Numbered from the stretch's first letter, positions 1-12,073 are shown. The stretch: 14,618 nt of DNA from Pseudomonadota bacterium (GCA_023389535.1 JAEWEH010000093.1:1-14618); one strand, 5' to 3'. Notes: generated by a model from the sequence alone, not told the origin. Translations and numbers: made by a program.

Positions 1-9
1 TGCGCATCA

Positions 10-1985
<1,976 letters not shown>

Positions 1986-2170
1986 GCCGTCCTTATAACT
2001 TGTTGCTACGAAAGAAGAAAATGCAGCTTTTTGGCGAAGCGGTGGTAGGAGCACATATTTGATGCTGAGGCGGGAAGTTCAGGGTAGATTTTTATTTGTG
2101 CATCAATGGTTTAGAGAAGTGCGAACCTCTCGGTTTTTTGCCGGTCGCTTTGGGTTCGCAAACGAAGGCA
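1986..2170 (-). promoter_or_regulatory. CRISPR leader between cas2 and the array
   Basis: These 185 bp without a gene separate the cas2 stop codon from the leader-proximal repeat. This is where a type I-C leader should lie. The leader carries the array promoter and guides integration of new spacers at the first repeat. The segment is more AT-rich than its surroundings, with several A/T runs. It contains a near-consensus IHF site at 2101-2113 and an 8-bp inverted repeat, TGCGAACC (2120-2127) with GGTTCGCA (2153-2160). An AT-rich TTATAA lies just before the first repeat on the minus strand, but I cannot pair it with a good -35 box, so I do not call an exact promoter. The short open frames here are not convincing genes. 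Confidence 0.85.
2101..2113 (-). promoter_or_regulatory. Probable IHF binding site in the CRISPR leader
   Basis: The plus strand reads CATCAATGGTTTA, matching the IHF consensus WATCAANNNNTTR at every fixed position except the first W. It lies about 116-128 bp from the leader-repeat junction. In type I-E and I-F systems, IHF bends the leader so that Cas1-Cas2 integrates at the first repeat. A similar role here is inferred. Chance matches to so short a motif are possible. Confidence 0.5.
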
Positions 2171-2461
2171 TCAGAGAATCAGCGGGCCATGCAAGTCGAG
2201 CACGGGTTTGGCACCCACGTGCTCGACGCGAGTTTGCCAGTTTTTACCGAGGTAATAGAAGCGAAGGCTGTCCTGTTCGGGATCGATCAAGTCACACAGG
2301 CGCTGTTTGAGAAAGGTCCACTGAGCGCTATCTACCTCAATTTCAAAAACCGAATACTGAACACGCTGGCCGTAATCGCGACAAGCTTTCGAAAGTCGGC
2401 GAAGACGCCTGTCACCGCCTGCCTCCTGAGTACTTACGTCGTAACTGACTAGAACCATCAT
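2171..2461 (-). CDS. cas2: CRISPR-associated endonuclease Cas2, type I-C
   Basis: This 96-residue protein is the structural half of the Cas1-Cas2 integrase that inserts new spacers beside the leader. It starts with a beta strand carrying SYDV, in which Asp8 is the conserved acidic residue. A basic helix (GDRRLRRLSKAC) follows, then the QYSVFE strand, and near the end LRFYYLG and the VLDLHGPLIL tail typical of type I-C Cas2. The reading frame stays open further upstream into cas1, but Cas2 homology begins only at the tandem ATG-ATG (2461 and 2458), which has a GAGGT ribosome binding site just upstream. The start therefore lies 10 nt after the cas1 stop. It is the last cas gene, and the leader and array follow directly. 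The choice between the two adjacent ATGs is open. Confidence 0.96.
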   Translation of the reverse strand: MMVLVSYDVSTQEAGGDRRLRRLSKACRDYGQRVQYSVFEIEVDSAQWTFLKQRLCDLIDPEQDSLRFYYLGKNWQTRVEHVGAKPVLDLHGPLIL

Positions 2462-2471
2462 GGAAGTGACC

Positions 2472-3512
2472 TCATTTCCAGAGGAAAGGGGGATAGGCAT
2501 CCAGATCGCCGCGTAGATGGCGAGCCAGAAGTTGCGCCTGAATGGCGGGGAAAAGCCCGATGGGCGCTTTTTCCTCAAGAAACACATGGCGCAATTCTTC
2601 GCGTTTGCGCTCTTGGTAAGCCGTGAGCACCGTCTTGCGCGCCTCGTCCTTGAGCAGTACGGCGCCATTGTCGAGCGTGCGGAAGTCGCGTTCACCCAGC
2701 TGTTTACGATTGATCAACGACAAGGCCAGCCGATCCGCCAGCAAAGGCCTGAACTCCTCCACAAGATCCAGCGCCAGGCTGGGACGGCCAGGACGGTCTC
2801 GGTGGAGAAAGCCTACGGCGGGATCGAGTCCTGTCGTTTCTAGCGCCGAGCGGCAATCGTGTGTCAGCAGCGTGTAGAGAAATGACAGGAGCGCATTGAC
2901 CGCATCCAGTGGTGGTCTTCGGCTGCGACCGTGGAAGGCCAAGGCTGGGTTATTCACACGAAGCAGGGAATTGAACACGCCGAAATAGGCCTGCGCAGCT
3001 TCGCCTTCCAGGCCGCGTAGTACATCGAGGGTGGGCTCCTGCTGGAGTTTGTCGAGAATCCGCTTCAACCGTTGGCGCGCATGGATCAATTTACCGCTCG
3101 CCTCCTCCGGGAGGGCGTTTCCATGGTCGCGCAGGGCGCGTCCGAGGACTGCACGCTGGTTATGCACCTTGCCGATCAGCAGGTTGCGCACGATAGCGGC
3201 GCAGCCTTGCGGGTCGTCACTGCGCCGGTACTGTTCGCGGCGCAGCAGTACGTTGCCGGATACCGGCCCTTCGACACGGGCGAGAAATTTGCCGTTGGGT
3301 GTCAGGAAGCAAACGCTGATGCCTTGTTCAGAGCAGTAGCCCAGTAACGGCGGGGAAACCAGGACCCGACCGATGCACACCAGACTTTCCAGCATATGAG
3401 CCGGCAGGCGACCGCGTACTTCACCTTCCACTTCCATGACGATATTGGCGCCATCCTTGCGCAGCCATGCGCCTTCGGTGGTTACATAGAGCGTGTTGAG
3501 TTGACGGCGCAT
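2472..3512 (-). CDS. cas1: CRISPR-associated endonuclease Cas1, type I-C
   Basis: This 346-residue Cas1 is the metal-dependent integrase that joins prespacers to the leader-end repeat, acting as a complex with Cas2. The N-terminal beta domain (about 1-90) begins RRQLNTLYVTTEGAWL, as is usual for I-C Cas1. The helical catalytic domain carries the expected metal ligands: Glu169 in RGLEGEAAQAYF, His237 in GFLHRDRPGRPSLALD, and the acidic pair Asp249/Glu252 in LALDLVEEFRP. The length is normal for the family and nothing is missing. The ATG follows a GGAGGAGG ribosome binding site and lies 3 nt after the cas4 stop, so the two are likely translated together. It is the middle gene of the cas4-cas1-cas2 adaptation module. 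Confidence 0.98.
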   Translation of the reverse strand: MRRQLNTLYVTTEGAWLRKDGANIVMEVEGEVRGRLPAHMLESLVCIGRVLVSPPLLGYCSEQGISVCFLTPNGKFLARVEGPVSGNVLLRREQYRRSDDPQGCAAIVRNLLIGKVHNQRAVLGRALRDHGNALPEEASGKLIHARQRLKRILDKLQQEPTLDVLRGLEGEAAQAYFGVFNSLLRVNNPALAFHGRSRRPPLDAVNALLSFLYTLLTHDCRSALETTGLDPAVGFLHRDRPGRPSLALDLVEEFRPLLADRLALSLINRKQLGERDFRTLDNGAVLLKDEARKTVLTAYQERKREELRHVFLEEKAPIGLFPAIQAQLLARHLRGDLDAYPPFLWK

Positions 3513-3515
3513 GGT

Positions 3516-4148
3516 TCAGGCCTCCTCCGTGAGTTGCCGATACAGCCACGTCTGCACGTCGTGGCTGTGCTTGAGCAAGCGTGGCTGGCATAGCTCAATC
3601 AATGAGCAGGCATCGCAGCGCTTGGCCTGGTATTCGGCCAAGGGGGTACGGCCTGAATCAATCATGCTGCGGGTGGCGTGGATGACATCCTGGGTGAGCT
3701 GGCGCAGTTCGGCGTCGAAGATCACTTGGACGTGCCGCCTCGTTTGGCCATAGAAGAGCGCGCCCTGTTCAAGGGGATGGCCAAGCATTGCTTCGAGGCA
3801 GAGCGCCTGCGCGCAGAGCTGGACTTCATCGGCGCGGTGGGATTTGGGGCGACCGCGCTTGTACTCCACCGGAAACGCGCGCTCGCCTTCCGACCCTTGG
3901 TGAAGCTCGACCACATCGGCTATGCCAGTGATGCCCAGCGTCAGGTTGATCAACGGCATGGCCGTTATCGTTCGCACGCCATGGCGCTGTTCCACTTGTG
4001 GCCGGTCCGCCCGCTCATGGAGCAGCTTGCCTTCGGCTGTCTGGCGGTTCTCCGCCCAGAGCTGTTCGACATGGATCAGTGCGCACTGGCGTGGGCAGTA
4101 CAGGTAATGCTGCAGGGCGGAAATCGGGATGAGGTTGTCGTCGTCCAT
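3516..4148 (-). CDS. cas4: CRISPR-associated exonuclease Cas4
   Basis: This 210-residue Cas4 is a RecB-like, Fe-S cluster nuclease. In type I-C systems Cas4 joins Cas1-Cas2 and trims prespacers so that spacers with the correct PAM enter in the correct orientation. Conserved residues seen here are an N-terminal cysteine pair in YCPRQC (Cys18, Cys22), three C-terminal cysteines in RCDACSLIELC (Cys178, Cys181, Cys187), His44, Asp78 in GIADVVE, and Glu95/Lys97 in PVEYKRG, followed by the QLCAQALCLE helix. Cys18 and the three C-terminal cysteines are the likely cluster ligands. The ATG has a GGAGG ribosome binding site 7 nt upstream. It starts 17 nt after the end of cas7 and is followed 3 nt later by cas1. 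Confidence 0.97.
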   Translation of the reverse strand: MDDDNLIPISALQHYLYCPRQCALIHVEQLWAENRQTAEGKLLHERADRPQVEQRHGVRTITAMPLINLTLGITGIADVVELHQGSEGERAFPVEYKRGRPKSHRADEVQLCAQALCLEAMLGHPLEQGALFYGQTRRHVQVIFDAELRQLTQDVIHATRSMIDSGRTPLAEYQAKRCDACSLIELCQPRLLKHSHDVQTWLYRQLTEEA

Positions 4149-4164
4149 ACTTCCGCCTCCAGCC

Positions 4165-5030
4165 TTACAACAGCTCGATCACACCGACACCCTGCGGCAG
4201 GGCTTCGGCATTCACGCTGATCTTGTAGTCCTTGAAGCTGCGTGCCGGGGTATTTGCTTCGCCTTCCACGCGCTCGACCTGGACGCTATCGAACAACACA
4301 TGCGCCGGCGCATTGCCCATGGGGTGTTCGTGCTTGAAGACGATCAGTTTTCGGGCCGCCATCTCGCCGCGAGCGGCGGAGCGGTCATGTTCGAACATGT
4401 TGATCAGCGCACGCCACAACAGGCCGAGATCGTCCTCTGAAAACCCGGTGCGCTCCGCCAGCTTGGCGGAGATAAAACCGTGGGCGCGATACAGGCCATA
4501 AGGAACGATGTGCTTGCGGCCCATGGTGCGTTCTTTTTCCAGATCCTTTTCGTTGGTCACCGCCATGCGGGTAATGGAAATTTCCATGGGCAGGACCGGA
4601 TCGATGGAGGTGGCGAATGCCATCTGGATCGGCCCGCGCACCTGGCCGGCGTTGACTTCGGTGGTCATGACTGCGCCGAAGGCGCGCACGTCGAAGAAGT
4701 TCTTGCACATCCAGCTGGTCAGCTCGCGGGCCTTGGCCTCGTCCTTCGGCAGTTTCTTGGCCTCGGATTCGATGCCCAATGCTTCGTAGGCCTGTTTGTG
4801 CTGATTGTTCAGCACCGACTTTTCCTGCATGTAGATGGTGTAACCCGGCGCGCCTTCCTGTTCCAGCGCTACGTAATTGCGGATCTTGCGCTTCAGGCAG
4901 ACATCGGTGACCAGGCCTTGATTGGTTTCCGGGTCGAGACGGGGCAGGTTGCCGGCATCCGGGTCGCCGTTGGGGTTGCCGTTGGTGACGTCGAACAGAT
5001 AGACAAACTCATAACGGTTGGCGATGGCGT

Positions 5031-5034
<4 letters not shown>
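4165..5034 (-). CDS. cas7: Cascade backbone subunit Cas7 (Csd2), type I-C
   Basis: This 289-residue Cas7 forms the helical backbone that coats the crRNA spacer and presents it for base-pairing with target DNA. The N-terminal RRM-like strand [19 protein letters not shown] (about residues 8-26) is characteristic of Csd2. Other family blocks are [11 protein letters not shown] (about 113-123), [32 protein letters not shown], and the closing [23 protein letters not shown] region. The length is normal. Its ATG overlaps the cas8c stop codon in an ATGA, with a ribosome binding site (AAGGAG, 7 nt upstream) inside cas8c, which points to translational coupling. Several Cas7 copies are needed per complex, and the strong site fits that need. 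No enzymatic activity is expected. Confidence 0.97.
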
Positions 5035-7501
<2,467 letters not shown>

Positions 7502-7513
7502 TCAGTATCGAGC

Positions 7514-9751
7514 CTACCAAAAGAGACGTTCGCTGCTGACGAATGCCGGATTATCCCAATGCAGTCCAAACTGATCGTGATACAGATCAGGATTGACCAG
7601 CACCATGAACTGCTCGCCGTAGCGTTCAGCCATGACAGGCTGGATGGCATCAACCTGCAGTAGAGTCTCGTAGGCCTTGCGGGGCACCTGAACCAGATAG
7701 GGCTGCAGGCGCCGGGCGATGCCGGCGCAGCCATCGGCAAACTCCAATTCGCGCAGTGCCGCTTGCGCCTCGTCATCCCTGGCAATGATCACTGGTAACT
7801 GCACGCTGTCGATCATGCGGAATTTGCTGGCCAGCGTTTCGAACGGCAAACCGTCGAGCCGGCCCTTTTCGATCAGCCCCAGCAGATTCTCCGCGTCCAG
7901 TTCCTCGGCGCCTTTTTGCCAGTAGAGCAATTGGAAGTAGCTTTTGATGGCCGCCATGGACAGGCAATCGTCCGGGTATTGCCGCATGACTTCCCGCGCG
8001 GCCTGGGCGAATTGCTTGAGTTCCGGTGGTGGACTCCATTCCTCGTTTTCCGGTGCGAAGATCAGTACCTCACTATCTGTCAGGGACCGCCTCCCTTCGC
8101 GATTGCAGCGTCCGGCAGCCTGGGCGATGGAGTCGAGGCCGGCTTCGGCGCGTAGCACCCTGGGAAAGTCGACGTCCACGCCGGCTTCGATCAGAGAGGT
8201 GGCCACCAGGCGGCAGGGCAGGCCATCACTCAGGCGCTGACGTACCTTCGCCAGCACCTGGCTGCGATGTTTGGCATACATCAGCGTGGTGAGGTGGCAG
8301 GCGCCGGAGCAGTCGGCAATGGTTTCGTAAAGCGCGCGGGCATGACGACGGTTGTTGACGATGCACAGCACTTGCTCGCGCTCGCGTAATTGCCGGGCCA
8401 GTGCGTCATCGCTGGTCGGGCCGATGGAGCGGATACGTACGCGCTGCAACTGCTCGAACAAGCGCTCAGGGTCTGGGGCCAGTTCCCGCACATTCTGCAA
8501 GCCGCCAGGAAATTTCGGGCCATCGTTCAGCGCGGGCTGGGTGGCGGTGCAGAGCACCAGGCTGCTGTTGTAGTTCAGCGCCAGTTCGTCGATGGCGGCC
8601 ACGGTGGGGCGGAGCAGCTTGAGTGGCAGTGTTTGTGCTTCATCGAGGATGATCACGCTGCCGGCGATGTTGTGCAGTTTGCGGCACCTGGCCGGGCGGT
8701 CGGCAAACAGGCTCTCGAAGAATTGCACGGCTGTGGTGACGATGATGGGGGCGTCCCAGTTCTCCATGGCCAGGCTGAGCTTCTTCCGAGCCTCTAGGCT
8801 TTTCCCAGGGTTATCGATGAAGGCGCTGTGGTGTTCCACAACGGCTTTATCTCCCAGTTCGCCCAGCGCCTTGCGGAACACGGCTGCGTTCTGTTCGACG
8901 ATGCTGGTGAACGGAATGACATAGATCACCCTGCGCAGCCCGTGAGTCAATGCATGGTCGAGGGCGAAGGCCAGCGAGGCGAACGTCTTGCCGCCGCCGG
9001 TGGGAACGGTCAGGGAAAACATGCCAGGCTCCAAGCTTGCCTTGTTTCGAACTCCAGAAAGAATCTCGCCGCGTAACTGGTTGACCGGACTGTTGGCCTG
9101 GAACCCGCTCAGGTAGCTATCCACTTTTCCACGCAGGTTGGTCAGGGTTGGATAGGCTTTCTCGCGTGAAGAACGTCGTCCTTCGGTGTGGTCATAGAAG
9201 GCTTCGGTATCCAGGTAATCGGCATCGACCAGGCAGGAAAAGATCATGCGACCGAGGAAAGTCATCTGAAAGAAGTTGCGTTCCGGGCGGAGCTTCATTG
9301 GGGGTGGCTTGAGTTCCTTGAGTGTGGGGAGTTGAATTTCGTTCTGCCATTGCTCCATCAAGGGCGGCAGGCCATGTCCAGCAAGACGATCCTTCAGTGC
9401 GGTGCGCGCGTCACCATCCCGTCCGTTGGCCAGTCCCGCATGATGGCCGGCAATGGCATAAGCCAGCAGAAGGCCTAGGGCGCCATAGCGCTCTACCGCC
9501 AGTATCGCGCCACGCGTAGCGTGATCGACCCGAATGTCGTCGCCCGAGATTCGCCGCTGGAATTCGTCGGTGTATTTACCCAGATCGTGCAGTAGGCCAG
9601 CGAGCCGAGCCAGCTCGCTGGCTCCGAAAAAAGATGCTTCTTGCCCGGCCAGTTTCCCGACAGCTTGCAGATGATCCGCAAGGGACTGCCAATCGGATTT
9701 GTCCAGCCTGTTGGTTGAGTGGGCATAAAATGAGGCTGGCTTGACGTCCAT
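7514..9751 (-). CDS. cas3: Cas3 helicase-nuclease, type I-C
   Basis: This 745-residue Cas3 is the effector nuclease-helicase that Cascade recruits to a matched target, where it nicks and then unwinds and degrades the non-target strand. The N-terminal HD nuclease domain shows His11, His27, His55-Asp56 (LLHDLGKY), His77 and His103-His104 (AGHHAG), so the metal site looks complete. The SF2 helicase part has Walker A TVPTGGGKT (about 248-256), DEAQ (370-373), CTATQPAL (401-408), ATSLIEAGVDVDFP (517-530) and motif VI QAAGRCNREGR (544-554). It is the first gene of the cas operon and is divergent from amn. The ATG at 9751 has GGAG almost touching it and an AGGGA at a more usual distance. I found no convincing sigma70 promoter in the intergenic stretch. 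Confidence 0.98.
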   Translation of the reverse strand: MDVKPASFYAHSTNRLDKSDWQSLADHLQAVGKLAGQEASFFGASELARLAGLLHDLGKYTDEFQRRISGDDIRVDHATRGAILAVERYGALGLLLAYAIAGHHAGLANGRDGDARTALKDRLAGHGLPPLMEQWQNEIQLPTLKELKPPPMKLRPERNFFQMTFLGRMIFSCLVDADYLDTEAFYDHTEGRRSSREKAYPTLTNLRGKVDSYLSGFQANSPVNQLRGEILSGVRNKASLEPGMFSLTVPTGGGKTFASLAFALDHALTHGLRRVIYVIPFTSIVEQNAAVFRKALGELGDKAVVEHHSAFIDNPGKSLEARKKLSLAMENWDAPIIVTTAVQFFESLFADRPARCRKLHNIAGSVIILDEAQTLPLKLLRPTVAAIDELALNYNSSLVLCTATQPALNDGPKFPGGLQNVRELAPDPERLFEQLQRVRIRSIGPTSDDALARQLREREQVLCIVNNRRHARALYETIADCSGACHLTTLMYAKHRSQVLAKVRQRLSDGLPCRLVATSLIEAGVDVDFPRVLRAEAGLDSIAQAAGRCNREGRRSLTDSEVLIFAPENEEWSPPPELKQFAQAAREVMRQYPDDCLSMAAIKSYFQLLYWQKGAEELDAENLLGLIEKGRLDGLPFETLASKFRMIDSVQLPVIIARDDEAQAALRELEFADGCAGIARRLQPYLVQVPRKAYETLLQVDAIQPVMAERYGEQFMVLVNPDLYHDQFGLHWDNPAFVSSERLFW

Positions 9752-9935
9752 GCTCCGATATCCCTGTCTGAGTGATGGCTCTTTGATTGCTAATCATCCT
9801 GAACAGTTTGTCCGTGAAAGGAAAGAGCTGTGCATCAAGACAGATAGGCTTCCCAGGCCGGGCCATCTGCGGACATGCCTTTGCCAACAAAACGAGGCAA
9901 GATGGCTGCAGGCAATGCAATCAGGAACTGTCCTT
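9752..9935. promoter_or_regulatory. Divergent cas3-amn intergenic region
   Basis: These 184 bp separate the proposed starts of cas3 (leftward) and amn (rightward), so promoters for both the cas operon and amn should lie here or close by. The one clear structure is a perfect 13-nt inverted repeat, TGATT-GCT-AATCA, at 9784-9796, 33 nt upstream of the cas3 ATG. It could be an operator for a dimeric regulator, but I cannot assign one. I did not find a -35/-10 pair good enough to report on either strand. The amn frame is open through the whole region, but codons upstream of 9936 look non-coding and do not resemble AMP nucleosidase. Confidence 0.5.
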
Positions 9936-11408
9936 GTGAATACCGATTCCCCTTGCTTTATCACCATGCCAACCGCCGAGGCGGCGGTTGATCGGCTGGC
10001 CGAGTTGCATCAGCAGGCGTCTGCGGCGCTGCATCAGGCGCTCAAGCGCTATGTGGCCACGCGCAGTGAGCCGAGTGCGGCGGAGCGTGCGTTGTTTCGC
10101 TATCCCGAATTACGTCTGACCTATGCCTGCCAGGGCGAGGTGCCGGCCTCTACGCGCGCTTATGCCAAGGTGCAGGCGCCGGGTGTCTACAGCGTGACCG
10201 TGACGCATCCGGCGGCGTTTCGCGGTTATCTGCTCGATCAGCTCAAGCCGCTGATTCAGGACTTCAACGTCAAGCTCGAAGTCGGCATGAGCGACCGCAA
10301 CATTCCTTATCCCTACGTGATCGAGCAGGGCGACGAGCTGTCCGGCAGTGGCGTGACGGCAGCCGAGCTGGCGCGGGTTTTTCCCAGTACCGACCTGTCC
10401 GCGGCCTGCGATGACATCGCCGACGGTCTCTATGACTGGGAGCATGCCGACCCTTATCCGCTGGCGCTGTTCCATGCCGCCCGCGTGGACTTTTCCCTGC
10501 GCCGACTGGTGCATTACACCGGCAGCGATTGGCGCCATGTACAGCCGTGGATTCTGCTGACCAACTATCACCGCTATGTCGATCAGTTCATCCGCCACGG
10601 TCTCGATATGCTGCGCGACGATACCCGCTTCGTGCGCATGGTATTGCCGGGCAACGTGATCATCGAGCGCGGCATGGAGGAGGGCGAGGCGCAGGCGATC
10701 ATCGCGGGCGTGCTCTGGCACCGTTACCAGATGCCGGCCTATCACCTGCATGCCGCCGATGGTGATGGTGTCACGCTGGTGAATATCGGAGTCGGTCCGT
10801 CCAACGCGAAGAACATCACCGACCATCTGGCCGTGCTGCGCCCGCATTGCTGGCTGATGATCGGCCACTGCGGTGGGCTGCGGCAGTCGCAGTCGATTGG
10901 CGACTATGTGCTGGCCCATGCCTATATGCGTCGCGATGGCATTCTCGACCGGGTGTTGCCGCCGCATATTCCGCTGCCGGCGCTGGCCGAGGTGCAGCAG
11001 GCGCTGCAGGAGGCCGCAGCACAGATCACCGGCGACAAGGGCGAGACGTTGAAGAAGCGTTTGCGCACCGGCACCGTGCTGACCTACGACGACCGCAACT
11101 GGGAGTTGCGCTGGGCTCAGGAGCGACCGCTGATCAATCTCTCGCGGGCCGTCGCGGTGGATATGGAAAGTGGCACCATCGCCGCTCAGGGCTACCGGCT
11201 GCGTGTGCCTTACGGCACCTTGCTGTGCGTTTCGGACAAGCCGCTACACAGTGAAATCAAGCTGCCCGGCTCGGCCAATGCCTTCTACGAGCGTGCCGTG
11301 ACCCAGCACCTGAAGATCGGTATCGCCGCCCTGGATCTGCTGCGCAACCAGCTCAACTCGCTGCATTCGCGCAAGCTGCGCAGCTTCGATGAGCCGCCGT
11401 TCCGCTAG
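9936..11408 (+). CDS. amn: AMP nucleosidase
   Basis: The enzyme hydrolyses AMP to adenine and ribose 5-phosphate in the cytoplasm, helping to set adenylate pools. The translation follows the E. coli Amn sequence almost throughout as I recall it. Matching blocks include IPYPYVIE, the HYTG region, LVNIGVGPSNAK, HLAVLRPHCWLMIGHCGGLR, RLRTGTVLTYDDRNWELRW, VAVDMESGTIAAQGYRLRVPYGTLLC and SDKPLHSEIKLPG; the Asp in the last (about 434) is the expected catalytic residue. The C-terminus HSRKLRSFDEPPFR is nearly identical. The start is uncertain. I chose GTG 9936 (490 aa), with AGGA at 9923-9926. ATG 9915 and ATG 9966 are alternatives, while the longest frame, from 9741, overlaps the cas3 start and adds unrelated sequence. 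A REP hairpin with a T run ends it. Confidence 0.95.
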   Translation: MNTDSPCFITMPTAEAAVDRLAELHQQASAALHQALKRYVATRSEPSAAERALFRYPELRLTYACQGEVPASTRAYAKVQAPGVYSVTVTHPAAFRGYLLDQLKPLIQDFNVKLEVGMSDRNIPYPYVIEQGDELSGSGVTAAELARVFPSTDLSAACDDIADGLYDWEHADPYPLALFHAARVDFSLRRLVHYTGSDWRHVQPWILLTNYHRYVDQFIRHGLDMLRDDTRFVRMVLPGNVIIERGMEEGEAQAIIAGVLWHRYQMPAYHLHAADGDGVTLVNIGVGPSNAKNITDHLAVLRPHCWLMIGHCGGLRQSQSIGDYVLAHAYMRRDGILDRVLPPHIPLPALAEVQQALQEAAAQITGDKGETLKKRLRTGTVLTYDDRNWELRWAQERPLINLSRAVAVDMESGTIAAQGYRLRVPYGTLLCVSDKPLHSEIKLPGSANAFYERAVTQHLKIGIAALDLLRNQLNSLHSRKLRSFDEPPFR

Positions 11409-11413
11409 GGGGC

Positions 11414-11439
11414 GTAGGGCCGAACGTGTTCGGCTTTTT
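11414..11439 (+). repeat. REP element, first of an inverted pair (GTAG plus hairpin)
   Basis: The element reads GTAG followed by a hairpin, GGCCGAA-CGTG-TTCGGC, and a T run. A GTAG tetranucleotide just before a GC hairpin is the hallmark of REP sequences moved by REP-associated tyrosine transposases (RAYT) in Pseudomonas and relatives. It lies 5 nt after the amn stop. No RAYT gene is present in this window. Confidence 0.7.
11419..11439 (+). terminator. Rho-independent terminator of amn, formed by the REP hairpin
   Basis: A 6-bp stem, GCCGAA with TTCGGC around a CGTG tetraloop, is followed directly by five T residues, starting 10 nt after the amn stop codon. This is a standard intrinsic terminator. 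On the opposite strand the T run is an A run before the hairpin, so it does not work equally well for the convergent gene. Confidence 0.82.
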
Positions 11440-11449
11440 GTATCTGTGT

Positions 11450-11471
11450 GGCCGAATGAATTCGGCCCTAC
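11450..11471 (-). repeat. REP element, second and inverted member of the pair
   Basis: On the minus strand this is GTAG followed by the hairpin GGCCGAA-TTCA-TTCGGCC. It has the same stem as the first element, in opposite orientation, with 10 nt between them. GTAGGGCCGAA at 11414-11424 and TTCGGCCCTAC at 11461-11471 are perfect 11-bp complements, so the pair can also fold as one larger structure, as a BIME does. The TAG of its GTAG is the stop codon of the acetyltransferase gene. Confidence 0.72.
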
Positions 11472-11983
11472 AGGCTCTCGCCCGTATCGAGGCTGCGCAC
11501 CATGTACACGGCGGGAATCCGGTAGCTGGCCAGGTTGCCGGCCTGTGGTGCTGCCAGTTGCTCGTGGGCCTTGTAGCCCAGGCGCGCCCAGAAGTTTTGC
11601 GAGTCCTGTACCGATACCAGTGCCGAGTAGCGCAGTTTCGTCGTCCCGGCCTGTTGCAGGTTGTGCCGTACCAGTGCCGGACCGATGCCGCGGCCAGCGG
11701 CGCGACCAGCTACGGCCAAGTCGTGAAGGTAGAGACAATCGGCTTCGGCATGGGGCTGGAAGTCGCCATCCAGCGGAGTCACCTGGCCCAGTCGGGACGG
11801 GTAGGCGAACAGGTAGGCGCAGACCCCTTGGGCATCTTCTGCAACCCAGGCCTGCTGCGGGCAGGCGGCAAGGCGGGTGCGCACCACCGCTTCCTCTTCA
11901 TGCACCTCGGGTGCGTAGGATTCTTCCTGAATTGACATCACGGCAGGAATATCGCGCGCCTGCATCGCTCTCAACCTGAACAT
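11468..11983 (-). CDS. GNAT-family N-acetyltransferase
   Basis: This 171-residue single-domain GNAT protein should transfer an acetyl group from acetyl-CoA to an amine. The substrate cannot be told from the sequence. N-terminal FRLRAMQARDIPAVMSIQEESY (3-24) is the usual first strand and helix. Motif A, LYLHDLAVAGRAAGRGIGPALV (about 84-105), holds the R-x-x-G-x-G/A-type pyrophosphate-binding loop (GRAAGRGIG), and QNFWARLGYKA (129-139) is motif B. The ATG at 11983 has only a weak ribosome binding site. A possible -10 box, TATGAT (minus strand, 12037-12042), lies upstream without a good -35. The stop codon is part of an inverted REP element, so the present C-terminal end may date from that insertion. 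It lies 90 nt downstream of the methyltransferase gene and may be co-transcribed with it. Confidence 0.88.
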   Translation of the reverse strand: MFRLRAMQARDIPAVMSIQEESYAPEVHEEEAVVRTRLAACPQQAWVAEDAQGVCAYLFAYPSRLGQVTPLDGDFQPHAEADCLYLHDLAVAGRAAGRGIGPALVRHNLQQAGTTKLRYSALVSVQDSQNFWARLGYKAHEQLAAPQAGNLASYRIPAVYMVRSLDTGESL

Positions 11984-12073
11984 CGGACAACTCTCGAACG
12001 GCTCTGGGTCGGCAAGGCGACCCGCGAAGGCCGGCGATCATACGCGATTGGCAGGCTGCCGGGGTGATCGGGT

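Noticed and set aside
2059..2452. Small plus-strand frames across the leader and cas2
   Set aside because: They run antisense to cas2 and through the leader, have no good ribosome binding sites, and show no recognisable protein features.
2462..2695. An N-terminal extension of Cas2 of about 78 residues
   Set aside because: The extension is an out-of-frame reading of the end of cas1. Cas2 family sequence starts exactly at the tandem ATG at 2456-2461, which has its own ribosome binding site.
10110..10967. A 285-residue open frame on the minus strand inside amn
   Set aside because: It lies fully antisense to strongly conserved AMP nucleosidase sequence and shows no domain of its own.
11440..11471. 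A second, leftward intrinsic terminator for the acetyltransferase gene
   Set aside because: The hairpin is present, but on the minus strand it is followed by an A-rich, not T-rich, stretch, so I list it only as a REP element.
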